Of a stretch of 19,479 nt of DNA, positions 13,689 through 19,479 are shown piece by piece. The stretch is from JBIYSM02 sp044759095 (GTDB taxonomy: Bacteria; Bacillota; Bacilli; Brevibacillales; Brevibacillaceae): assembly GCF_044759095.2 (NCBI RefSeq), contig NZ_JBIYSM020000059.1, forward strand, positions 1 to 19,479, read 5' to 3'. The position numbers were made by a program, and so were the translations under genes. The first letter of the stretch is position 1, and the number at the start of each line of letters is the position of its first letter. The notes under the pieces were generated by a model. The model had not been told where the DNA came from. It worked only from the letters and a program-made list of their open reading frames with translations, and searched no databases.

Positions 13689-13800
13689 AAAAAAATACCT
13701 CACTGCACAAGTCAGTGAGGTAGCGGTTCAAGCAACCCCCGCGCAGGGGACCAATGGCACGGTTGCTCCTATCAGACAAACCGGCCTTAAGCCAAACCGC
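13689..13800 (-). ncRNA. Structured leader with terminator upstream of the 47-residue gene
   Basis: On the minus strand the RNA folds as a three-way junction. The outer stem is GCGGTT (13800-13795) with AACCGC (13728-13723). One branch pairs AGCAACC with GGTTGCT (13767-13761 and 13737-13731) and encloses a CCCC/GGGG mini-stem; a short GGC/GCC branch lies at 13793-13783. It is followed at once by a perfect 10-bp terminator stem, TACCTCACTG with CAGTGAGGTA (13722-13713 and 13705-13696), and seven T residues. The 47-residue gene starts 51 nt later. This aptamer-plus-terminator layout resembles a riboswitch, but I recognise no known class, and it could also be an independent small RNA. The rest of the 13638-14045 gap holds only the rsmD promoter region. 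Confidence 0.5.
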
Positions 13801-13946
13801 ACTTCAATTATGGGAGAGGAGAAACCGGAGGAAGAGCTTATGGGGAAACGTAAGTCTTCTCCGCGGTTGTCAGCGACACCGTTGCGTCGCTATTCATATT
13901 TGTTGCCAAAAGTTTCAGGGCTTATACATGAGGACCGTAATTTTTC

Positions 13947-14024
13947 CCGGATTGGAAATTTTACGTTCCAATCCGGTTGTGTTAGTATGAAATCATTCTC
14001 AAATCCATTTCGATACATACTAAC
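13947..14024. promoter_or_regulatory. Two perfect palindromes upstream of rsmD
   Basis: CCGGATTGGAA (13947-13957) pairs with TTCCAATCCGG (13966-13976), 11 bp with an 8-nt loop. GTTAGTATG (13981-13989) pairs with CATACTAAC (14016-14024), 9 bp over 26 nt. They flank and overlap the putative -35 and -10 of rsmD. They could be operators or RNA hairpins. The first has only GTTGTGTT after it, so it is a poor plus-strand terminator. Confidence 0.6.
13960..13988 (+). promoter_or_regulatory. Possible rsmD-coaD promoter
   Basis: TTTACG (13960-13965, 4 of 6) and TAGTAT (13983-13988, 4 of 6) with a 17-nt spacer, 57 nt before the rsmD start. It is weak, and both boxes overlap the palindromes. Confidence 0.4.
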
Positions 14025-14045
14025 GACAGTACAGGTGAGTGTATC

Positions 14046-14621
14046 ATGCGAGTCATTTCGGGAGCACACAGAGGACGGCGACTGACTGCGGTGCCCGGCA
14101 AAGGGACGAGGCCCACGACCGACAAAGTAAAAGAGTCCATCTTTAACATGATCGGCCCTTATTTTTCAGGCGGTTTGGCCCTGGACTTGTACGCCGGAAC
14201 CGGAGGACTGGGCATCGAGGCCCTTAGCCGCGGTGCAGACCGGGCCGTTTTTGTGGAGTTGGACGCCAAGGCCTTTTCCGTAGTGAAACAAAACGTATCG
14301 GCTTGCAGGCTCGAGGACCGGGCCGAACTGTACCGGACGGACGCAGCCCGCGCGCTGAAAGCACTGTCCAAGCGCGGCCTCTCTTTTGATTTGGTCTTTC
14401 TCGATCCGCCTTATGCCAAGCAGCGAATTGTGGAAGAGATTGCGGAAATGCAGGAGCTGCATCTGCTTGCGCCGGGAGCGTGGATTGTGGCCGAGCACGA
14501 TGCCGGGATTACCTTGCCCGAGCAAATCGGGGAGTGCAGCATGGACCGGTCTGTTACTTATGGGGAGACAGCCGTTACCATTTATTTGTACGAAGCGAAT
14601 GCCAAGGAGGAAGAATCATGA
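14046..14621 (+). CDS. rsmD: 16S rRNA (guanine966-N2)-methyltransferase
   Basis: This 191-residue class I methyltransferase modifies G966 of 16S rRNA in the 30S subunit. It begins with the family stretch MRVISGAHRGRRL. RPTTDKVKESIFNM follows, then the SAM-binding LDLYAGTGGLGIEALSRGA (about 47-65). The catalytic DPPY motif is in VFLDPPYAK. GGTGAGT precedes the ATG by 5 nt. Its last four bases overlap the coaD start (ATGA), so the pair is translationally coupled, as in other Bacillales. Confidence 0.95.
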   Translation: MRVISGAHRGRRLTAVPGKGTRPTTDKVKESIFNMIGPYFSGGLALDLYAGTGGLGIEALSRGADRAVFVELDAKAFSVVKQNVSACRLEDRAELYRTDAARALKALSKRGLSFDLVFLDPPYAKQRIVEEIAEMQELHLLAPGAWIVAEHDAGITLPEQIGECSMDRSVTYGETAVTIYLYEANAKEEES

Positions 14622-15094
14622 TGAGAATTGCCGTCTGTCCCGGCAGTTTTGATCCGGTTACGTATGGACATCTGGACATTATTCACCGCGGGGCGAAAAT
14701 TTTTGACAAGGTAATCGTCGCTGTGCTGATCAACTCGAAAAAAGAATCGCTGTTTACGGTGGAGGAGCGGGTGGAGCTGCTGCGGCAGGCCACGGCTGAC
14801 TTGCCGAACGTAGAGGTGGATTCGTTTAACGGCCTGTTGATTGACTACATGCGCAAGCGTCAGGCCAAGGTGCTGATTCGCGGCTTGCGCGCCGTTTCGG
14901 ATTTTGAGTACGAGATGCAGGTGGCCTCCATCAACAAGAAGCTTGATGACGATGTGGAGACGTTTTTCATGATGACGAGCAACCAGTATTCCTATCTGAG
15001 CTCCAGCATCGTAAAGGAAGTAGCCAGATTTAAGGCAAGTGTAAGCGATCTCGTGCCTCCGGTCGTCGAGCAGGCTCTGCGGACCAAATTTTAG
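14618..15094 (+). CDS. coaD: Phosphopantetheine adenylyltransferase
   Basis: CoaD transfers AMP from ATP to 4'-phosphopantetheine, the penultimate step of coenzyme A synthesis. The 158-residue length is normal. The nucleotidyltransferase motif CPGSFDPVTYGHLDII is at the N-terminus, with the (T/H)xGH histidine. LIRGLRAVSDFEYE and the C-terminal SYLSSSIVKEVA complete the ATP and substrate sites. The ATG at 14618 follows AAGGAGGAAGA; a second ATG comes immediately after. It ends 6 nt before the stop codon of the convergent ylbJ, with no terminator between. Confidence 0.97.
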   Translation: MMRIAVCPGSFDPVTYGHLDIIHRGAKIFDKVIVAVLINSKKESLFTVEERVELLRQATADLPNVEVDSFNGLLIDYMRKRQAKVLIRGLRAVSDFEYEMQVASINKKLDDDVETFFMMTSNQYSYLSSSIVKEVARFKASVSDLVPPVVEQALRTKF

Positions 15095-15100
15095 GGTTGG

Positions 15101-16333
15101 TTAGCGAAGGCGAGTCGGTTTCCAACTCAGCTTCACCAGCAGACTTGCTGCAGCAAGAACGGTGAGAATCGCACCGGCTGCCAGGCTGGATTGGCTGAAC
15201 GTGTCCCACCAGGTGTGAACAGCGATTCCAGCTTCGTTCGGAAGAAAGACAGGAATGCTTGTTCCAAAAAACCAGGCGTTTTCCGTCAGCGGTTTCCAGC
15301 AGATAAAGGTTAAGAAAGCCGCAAGCACGGCATGCAGCAGACGAGCGAGCAGATAGGGCGCCACGCGAATGTCGGTCTGGCTTAAAATGCTGGCTACCTG
15401 GGCGTGCACGCTGAGACCGGCCCAGGAGACGATGGCGCTGGCCACGGCTGCCGTCCACACCATTGATACGGAGTCGGGTACTTCACTGGTCGCCTGGGCA
15501 CCCAGCGTCACCTCGAACAATCCGGCAATAATGGCCTTGGAAAAAGCGGGCGGAAAGCCGAACGGTCCCAGGAAGACGGACAGGAGGGCGCTGAGGAGGT
15601 CGGTCAGGCGGATCGCCTCAAATAACTGGATGACGACAGAAAATACAATGATAAAGCCGCCGATCATCAACAGCGTATGGAGTGCGGATTGTACCGCCTC
15701 CCCCATCAACCGTCCGAACGGGCGGCCGTCGCGAAGCCGCGCTCGATGCATCGCCTGCAGGGCCCGAAGCGGGAGCGGCAAATGGTTTCGGTCCAGAGGT
15801 CTGCTGGTTGGTTCGAACGGCGCGTGAAACCGATACAGGAGTCCCAGGATGACAGCAGAGACGTAGTGCGTAAACGCGAGGACAAATCCCAGCTGTTCGT
15901 TGTGAAAAAAACCGATCGCTACCGCTCCGATGACGAACAAGGGGTCGCCGGTGGTGGTGAAGGAGACCAGACGCTCACCCTCGGCACGGGTAAGGCTGCC
16001 TTGTTCCCTCAACCGCGTGGTCAGTTTGGCGGCAACCGGATAGCCGGACGAAAATCCCATGGTCAGCACGAAACCGCCTGTACCCGGCACGTTGAACAGC
16101 GGCCGCATTAACGGTTCCAGAAGCACTCCGACGAAATGGACGACGCCGACTCCCATCAAAATTTCGGAGAGGACGATAAACGGCAGCGTGGCGGGAAACA
16201 CTACTTCCCACCAGATTTTCAAACCGCGAACGGCTGCCTCGAAAGACGTCTGCGGATGAGCCACAAGCATGGTGACCAAAGCGATCGCTGACAGGGCAAG
16301 GACGAGGGTGAGAAAAGGAGAGTGGCGTGACAT
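15101..16333 (-). CDS. ylbJ: Sporulation integral membrane protein YlbJ
   Basis: This 410-residue membrane protein has about nine hydrophobic segments in two halves. Each half carries a nucleoside-recognition (Gate-like) region: FPATLPFIVLSEILMGVG and TGGFVLTMGFSSGYPVAAKL in the first, and AIIAGLFEVTLGAQATSEV and SWAGLSVHAQVASIL in the second. In B. subtilis ylbJ is expressed in the mother cell and is needed for normal spore cortex formation. GGAGG lies 6 nt before the ATG. Its position between coaD and ylbK, on the opposite strand, is conserved. I could not find a clear SigE promoter upstream. Confidence 0.93.
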   Translation of the reverse strand: MSRHSPFLTLVLALSAIALVTMLVAHPQTSFEAAVRGLKIWWEVVFPATLPFIVLSEILMGVGVVHFVGVLLEPLMRPLFNVPGTGGFVLTMGFSSGYPVAAKLTTRLREQGSLTRAEGERLVSFTTTGDPLFVIGAVAIGFFHNEQLGFVLAFTHYVSAVILGLLYRFHAPFEPTSRPLDRNHLPLPLRALQAMHRARLRDGRPFGRLMGEAVQSALHTLLMIGGFIIVFSVVIQLFEAIRLTDLLSALLSVFLGPFGFPPAFSKAIIAGLFEVTLGAQATSEVPDSVSMVWTAAVASAIVSWAGLSVHAQVASILSQTDIRVAPYLLARLLHAVLAAFLTFICWKPLTENAWFFGTSIPVFLPNEAGIAVHTWWDTFSQSSLAAGAILTVLAAASLLVKLSWKPTRLR

Positions 16334-16465
16334 GGATTCCTCCTGCGCAGTAGCAAATTAGTACATGTCTACGTGCCTTCAACGGAAACTATGCGCCTCT
16401 CCATGAGTACAAGCGAAAAAAATCGCACTTCCCCACATAAGCTTGGGTTAGGGGGGATTTTTGGC

Positions 16466-17260
16466 GTGGGAGAAAAGCGAAAACCCAAAATAGGGCTGGC
16501 ACTCGGTTCGGGCGGCGCTCGCGGATTTGCCCACATCGGTGTGTTGAAAGTCCTCGAAGCACACGGCATCGAGGTTGACATGTTGGCCGGCAGCAGCATG
16601 GGGAGCCTGATTGCGGCCGTCTACGCAAACGGCATCGAACCGCACATGATGGAAAAGCTGGCGCTTAATCTGAAGCGGAAACACTGGCTGGACGTAACCG
16701 TACCCGGTCTCGGCTTTGTGTCCGGTGAAAAAATCAAGCAGCTCATCCGTTTGCTTACTCACGGAAAACGGATTGAGGAATTGAACAAGCGCTTGGCGAT
16801 CGTGGCCACCGATATTGAGACCGGTGAGCGGGTGGTGTTTCACGATGGGCCAATAGACCAGGCGGTGCGCGCCAGCATTTCCATCCCGGGCATTTTTGTG
16901 CCGGAAAAAGTGGGCGACCGCCTGTTGGTCGACGGCGGCGTGATCGATCGCGTACCGATCACGGTTGCTCGCGAGATCGGGGCGGATATCGTCATTGCCG
17001 TGGATGTAGCCCAATTTGATATCCGAACGAAGGTACACACGATCTTTGACGTGATTGCCCAAACCATTGACGTGATGGAACGGGAAATCCTGCGCCATCG
17101 CATGTTGTCCGCTGATTTAGTAATCCGCCCCAATGTTGGACACTATAGCAGTATCGCATACACCGGGGTGGAGGAGATTATCGCCGAAGGGGAACGGACG
17201 TGTTTGGAGCATATCGAGCGAATTCAGGAACTGATTGCACAATGGGAGGCAAAACAATGA
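16466..17260 (+). CDS. ylbK: Patatin-like phospholipase family protein YlbK
   Basis: A 264-residue alpha/beta hydrolase of the patatin/RssA type. The oxyanion loop LALGSGGARGFAHIG opens the domain. The nucleophile Ser is in AGSSMGSL (GxSxG) and the catalytic Asp is in LLVDGGVID. These proteins hydrolyse acyl esters of lipids, but the substrate of YlbK is unknown. I chose the GTG at 16466 because AGGGGGGA is 8 nt upstream and the protein then starts MGEKRKPKIGLALG, as in relatives. The upstream in-frame codons (from 16373) lack a ribosome site. The stop overlaps the ylbL start (ATGA). Confidence 0.9.
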   Translation: MGEKRKPKIGLALGSGGARGFAHIGVLKVLEAHGIEVDMLAGSSMGSLIAAVYANGIEPHMMEKLALNLKRKHWLDVTVPGLGFVSGEKIKQLIRLLTHGKRIEELNKRLAIVATDIETGERVVFHDGPIDQAVRASISIPGIFVPEKVGDRLLVDGGVIDRVPITVAREIGADIVIAVDVAQFDIRTKVHTIFDVIAQTIDVMEREILRHRMLSADLVIRPNVGHYSSIAYTGVEEIIAEGERTCLEHIERIQELIAQWEAKQ

Positions 17261-18324
17261 GTGAGGAGAGGCTTTCCGCAAACGGCCGAGGCACAAACCG
17301 TAGGGGAGGGCTCCGCTGGCTGCTGGTGTTGCCCTTGCTCACGATGGGTCTCTTGTTTTACGTCCCTACGGAGTATTACGTACAACGCCCTGGTTCCGCC
17401 ATTGAGCTCGAGCCGATGATTGAGGTGGAAGGCGGGAAAAAGGATGAGGCGGGTACCTTCATGCTAACTACCGTGCGCATGGGCGAAGCCAATTTGGGCT
17501 GGTACCTTTATGCCAAAATGTTCCCCGACGCAGAACTTGTGGAAAAGGAACTCATTCTGAATCAGGGTGAAAGTGATGAAGATTTTGTCAAACGCGAGCG
17601 GGCAGTGATGGACAATTCGCAAAAAATTGCCGAAGCAGTGGCATTTCGGCTTGCCGGATACGACGTCAAAATCGAAAAGCAGGGTGTCTGGGTAATGGGA
17701 ACCCTTGATGGAATGCCTGCCAAAGACGTGCTGAAGGTGGGAGACGTGATCACGGCTGTAGACGGAAAGAAAACGGAAGAGGCCAAAGATTTGCTGGCGT
17801 ACCTGTCGACCAAAAAGGTGGGTGACACCGTTGAGGTTACCTTCACACGCGACAATCAGGAACACAAGCAGAAACTAAAGCTGGCGCAGCTCCCCACATC
17901 CAGGGGGCCAGGGCTCGGCATTCGCCCTGACGACAAACAGCAGATTACCGTCCCTAAAAAAGTGACGATTTCTTCGCAGGGCATCGGAGGACCATCCGCT
18001 GGACTGATGATGACGTTGGAAATATACGACCAGTTGAATCAAACGATTGATCTGACACGCGGGTACCGCATAGCGGGAACCGGCACGATTTCCGCGGATG
18101 GCACTGTCGGGCGAATCGGCGGCATCAACCATAAAATCATGGCTGCGGATAAAGCGGGAGCGGAAATTTTTTTCGCTCCGAACGACTCGGAACAGGAAGT
18201 CTCCAACTACAAGGAGGCGTTGGCAACGGCGAAGCGGATCGGCACTTCCATGCGAATCGTTCCGGTCAAAACGGTGGACGAAGCCCTGGATTATCTACAG
18301 AAACTGAAGCCGAAGCAATCCTGA
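17257..18324 (+). CDS. ylbL: PDZ-Lon-type membrane protease YlbL (SepM-like)
   Basis: The 355-residue protein has one N-terminal membrane anchor (about 20-36), a PDZ domain (about 138-212) and a Lon-type S16 peptidase domain. The Ser-Lys dyad is visible: Ser247 in GIGGPSAGLMM and Lys293 in GGINHKIMAADKAG. It should cleave extracytoplasmic substrates at the membrane. Relatives include SepM, which trims a signalling peptide in streptococci, and B. subtilis YlbL, linked to DNA-damage checkpoint recovery by degrading the division inhibitor YneA. The ATG at 17257 follows GGGAGG by 7 nt and overlaps the ylbK stop. Confidence 0.93.
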   Translation: MSEERLSANGRGTNRRGGLRWLLVLPLLTMGLLFYVPTEYYVQRPGSAIELEPMIEVEGGKKDEAGTFMLTTVRMGEANLGWYLYAKMFPDAELVEKELILNQGESDEDFVKRERAVMDNSQKIAEAVAFRLAGYDVKIEKQGVWVMGTLDGMPAKDVLKVGDVITAVDGKKTEEAKDLLAYLSTKKVGDTVEVTFTRDNQEHKQKLKLAQLPTSRGPGLGIRPDDKQQITVPKKVTISSQGIGGPSAGLMMTLEIYDQLNQTIDLTRGYRIAGTGTISADGTVGRIGGINHKIMAADKAGAEIFFAPNDSEQEVSNYKEALATAKRIGTSMRIVPVKTVDEALDYLQKLKPKQS

Positions 18325-18351
18325 ATCGAATAAGCTGTCAAGGAAAATTGG

Positions 18352-18380
18352 TTGACAAAGAGATGGGCAAAGGCTATAAT
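18352..18380 (+). promoter_or_regulatory. Consensus SigA promoter of ylbN-rpmF
   Basis: TTGACA (18352-18357), a 17-nt spacer and TATAAT (18375-18380) give a perfect match to the consensus, 29 nt before the ylbN start codon. It implies strong constitutive expression, as expected for a ribosomal protein operon. Confidence 0.95.
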
Positions 18381-18409
18381 CATCCTTGTTGTGCTTGAGG
18401 TGAAATGGT

Positions 18410-18928
18410 GTGAACATTAAACTCGTAGATTTGGACCATCGAAAAGGGGAACCCCTGGCGTTTCAGCTGACGCTTGATCCCGCGGAGGTAAAGAGCCGCC
18501 ATCAGGAGATTCGCGGCCTTACACCGGTGAATGCGGACGGCGAAGCAGCCAAGCTGGGCAGCCTGTACTATGTAAAAGGTGAGATGAAGGCAGATGTCGA
18601 TTTTGTTTGCTCCCGTTGCCTGAAGCCTTTTACCGATCACGCCGTGGTGCCTTTTGCCGAAACTTTTGCGACTGCCGAAGAAGAAGAGTTGCTGGATGAA
18701 GAGAGCGACATTCTTCCCTTGGAAGGCGACGAGATCGAGCTCGACCCGCTGCTGCAGGAAGATTTTCTCTTGGCGATGCCGACCTTTCCTCTCTGTGAGG
18801 AAGATTGCAAGGGACTTTGCCCGACTTGCGGGGTAAACCGCAACGAGCAAGCGTGCAGCTGCAAGAGCGAGCGAATTGACCCTCGTTTGGCCGGTCTGGC
18901 AGACTTTTTCAACAACAAAACGGAGTAA
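18410..18928 (+). CDS. ylbN: YceD/DUF177 family protein (YlbN)
   Basis: This 172-residue, strongly acidic protein is of the YceD (DUF177) family, found next to rpmF across bacteria. Cysteine pairs are visible: VCSRC around residues 65-69, then CEEDC, CPTC and CSC in the C-terminal third, probably a zinc site. The family is linked to large-subunit/23S rRNA accumulation in some species; its mechanism in Bacillales is not known to me. The GTG at 18410 has GAGGTG 7 nt upstream. It is followed after 121 nt by rpmF, with no terminator between, so they form one operon. Confidence 0.92.
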   Translation: MNIKLVDLDHRKGEPLAFQLTLDPAEVKSRHQEIRGLTPVNADGEAAKLGSLYYVKGEMKADVDFVCSRCLKPFTDHAVVPFAETFATAEEEELLDEESDILPLEGDEIELDPLLQEDFLLAMPTFPLCEEDCKGLCPTCGVNRNEQACSCKSERIDPRLAGLADFFNNKTE

Positions 18929-18991
18929 GCAAACCTTGTTTTCAAGATGGGGCCATACGTTCGCTTAAATCGGACGGCTTCATTTTTGAAC

Positions 18992-19007
18992 GGATGGGCA
19001 ACCATCC
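18992..19007 (+). promoter_or_regulatory. GNRA-capped hairpin in the ylbN-rpmF gap
   Basis: GGATGG (18992-18997) and CCATCC (19002-19007) enclose the tetraloop GCAA, a stable GNRA hairpin 42 nt before rpmF. With no T tract it is not a terminator; it may be a processing or stability element. Confidence 0.4.
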
Positions 19008-19049
19008 ATATAGCAGCATGTAGCTTTGGCCAAAGGAGGTGTAGTGAAC

Positions 19050-19220
19050 ATGGCAGTACCTCAACGGAGAACTTCCAAAACCCGTAAAAGAATGCGTCGT
19101 ACGCACTTCAAATTAGAGATCCCAGGCATGATCAAATGCGATAACTGCGGCGAACACAAGCTTGCGCACCGTGTATGCCCAAGCTGCGGACACTATAAAG
19201 GTGTAAAAGTGGCGAAGTAA
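19050..19220 (+). CDS. rpmF: 50S ribosomal protein L32
   Basis: L32 is a small zinc-ribbon protein of the large subunit. The 56 residues begin MAVPQRRTSKTRKRMRRTHF, the invariant family start. The C-terminal half has two CxxC pairs (CDNC and CPSC), so this is the zinc-binding form rather than the cysteine-free variant. AAAGGAGG lies 10 nt before the ATG at 19050; an upstream in-frame extension covers this site and is not coding. Last gene of the ylbN-rpmF operon, followed by a strong terminator and repeat copy E. Confidence 0.98.
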   Translation: MAVPQRRTSKTRKRMRRTHFKLEIPGMIKCDNCGEHKLAHRVCPSCGHYKGVKVAK

Positions 19221-19224
19221 GAAA

Positions 19225-19254
19225 AAGCAAGGTGAGAATTCACCTTGCTTTTTT
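19225..19254 (+). terminator. Terminator of rpmF
   Basis: AAGCAAGGTGA (19225-19235) pairs with TCACCTTGCTT (19240-19250), an 11-bp perfect stem with a 4-nt loop, then a T run to 19254. It begins 4 nt after the stop codon. Confidence 0.95.
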
Positions 19255-19336
19255 AGTGTATAAGAATTTATAAATTTGGACATCCCATACAGCCGCTAGA
19301 AAAGTGTTCGGGGCCCCGCCCGGCGAAGCGTTAGCT
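19255..19336 (+). repeat. Terminator-associated repeat, copy E
   Basis: Starting AGTGTATAAGAATTTATAAA right after the rpmF terminator, it matches copy A (reverse strand) almost base for base through TTTGGACATCCCATACAGCC, GCTAGAAAAGTGTTCGGGGC and CCCGCCCGGCGAA. About 22 nt (the GAAAGGGACCCC...CTCA block) are then deleted, and it ends GCGTTAGCT. As in copy A, IS-like sequence begins immediately after TAGCT. Confidence 0.88.
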
Positions 19337-19479
19337 AGTTACTCCTGAAAAAATCGTTTTTTGGCAGAAGCATCTCATTGTGGTGAATCTCAGGGGGCTA
19401 CCGTGTAACTGTATCCGTTAATCGTTGCTTATTTGGCCATTTGGGCTGCTCTTCTGAGGTTATGAGCCCAGATTCCGAA
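19337..19479 (-). mobile_element. Insertion sequence, downstream end with terminal repeat
   Basis: AGTTACTCCTGAAAAAAT (19337-19354) matches the IS terminal repeat at 228-211 in 15 of 18 bases. The open frame at 19429-19479 on the minus strand gives a plausible transposase C-terminus. Together they read as the far end of an IS of the same family as the one at the left edge, in the same orientation on the plus-strand map. The AAAAAA-TCG-TTTTTT inverted repeat at 19348-19362 may strengthen the end. The transposase start is outside the window. Confidence 0.55.
19429..19479 (-). CDS. Transposase, C-terminal fragment (runs off the window)
   Basis: Sixteen codons and a TAA stop are present: FGIWAHNLRRAAQMAK. 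A (W/M)AHNLR(R/K) stretch near the C-terminus is common in DDE transposases of several IS families. Together with the terminal repeat about 75 nt downstream of the stop, this supports a transposase. The fragment is too short to assign a family. Confidence 0.5.
   Translation of the reverse strand, partial: FGIWAHNLRRAAQMAK

Noticed and set aside
13723..13800. tRNA-like fold
   Set aside because: No anticodon arm, T-loop or acceptor pattern fits on either strand; the three-way junction is followed by a terminator.
13840..14085. Possible 81-codon plus-strand gene with GGAGGA 7 nt before an ATG
   Set aside because: The ribosome site is good, but the frame runs through both palindromes, overlaps the rsmD start by 40 nt, and the protein resembles nothing; codons behind the hairpin look non-coding.
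229..19336. Repeat family as a CRISPR array
   Set aside because: The copies are kilobases apart in two orientations with no spacer pattern and no cas genes.
1..19479. The whole window as a composite transposon bounded by two IS copies
   Set aside because: It holds essential genes in conserved order (lgt, rsmD, coaD, rpmF); the two IS more likely landed independently in repeats.

Overview
The window looks like chromosome from a spore-forming, moderately GC-rich member of the Bacillales, most like Brevibacillus or a close Paenibacillaceae relative. The reasons are the rsmD-coaD-ylbJ-ylbK-ylbL-ylbN-rpmF block, the Bps-type alkylpyrone genes, the Bacillus-style -35/-10 promoters, the strong AGGAGG ribosome sites and frequent GTG starts. 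The genus is inferred; there is no rRNA here to confirm it.

Layout from left to right. 1-228: 5' end of a minus-strand transposase and the terminal repeat of its insertion sequence (IS). 349-1939 (minus): type III polyketide synthase and its isoprenylcysteine-methyltransferase-like partner. 2127-2408: small YusU-like protein. 2524-3777 (minus): MFS transporter. 3884-4489: GGDEF gene broken by an amber codon. 4560-6318: PhoP-box-like repeats, a promoter, then overlapping DUF47 and PiT phosphate transporter genes. 6482-6721 (minus): small unknown protein. 6939-7736 (minus): lgt. 7829-10344 (minus): separate LigD polymerase and LigD ligase genes with a broken polysaccharide deacetylase between them. 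10437-11317: small protein with a duplicated motif and an azoreductase. 11522-12406: CDF metal exporter. 12443-13360 (minus): Ku. 13494-13637 (minus): 47-residue protein preceded by a structured leader with a terminator. 14046-19220: rsmD, coaD, ylbJ (minus), ylbK, ylbL, ylbN, rpmF. 19337-19479: end of a second IS with the C-terminus of a minus-strand transposase.

Functional groups. Ku, LigD ligase and LigD polymerase make a non-homologous end-joining set, split into separate genes and interrupted by unrelated ones. DUF47 and PiT form a low-affinity phosphate uptake unit, probably phosphate-controlled. The right third is core housekeeping and sporulation: rRNA methylation, CoA synthesis, spore membrane protein, membrane protease, L32.

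The most unusual feature is a family of five short repeats (called A to E here; 229-338, 2421-2518, 6362-6482, 6793-6895, 19255-19336). Each begins just after the Rho-independent terminator of a different gene and points in that gene's direction. Three copies end in their own hairpin plus a T-rich tail. In copies A and E the element is cut at the same point, in the loop of that hairpin, by matching IS ends. This suggests a terminator-associated repeat that is itself the preferred target of an insertion sequence.
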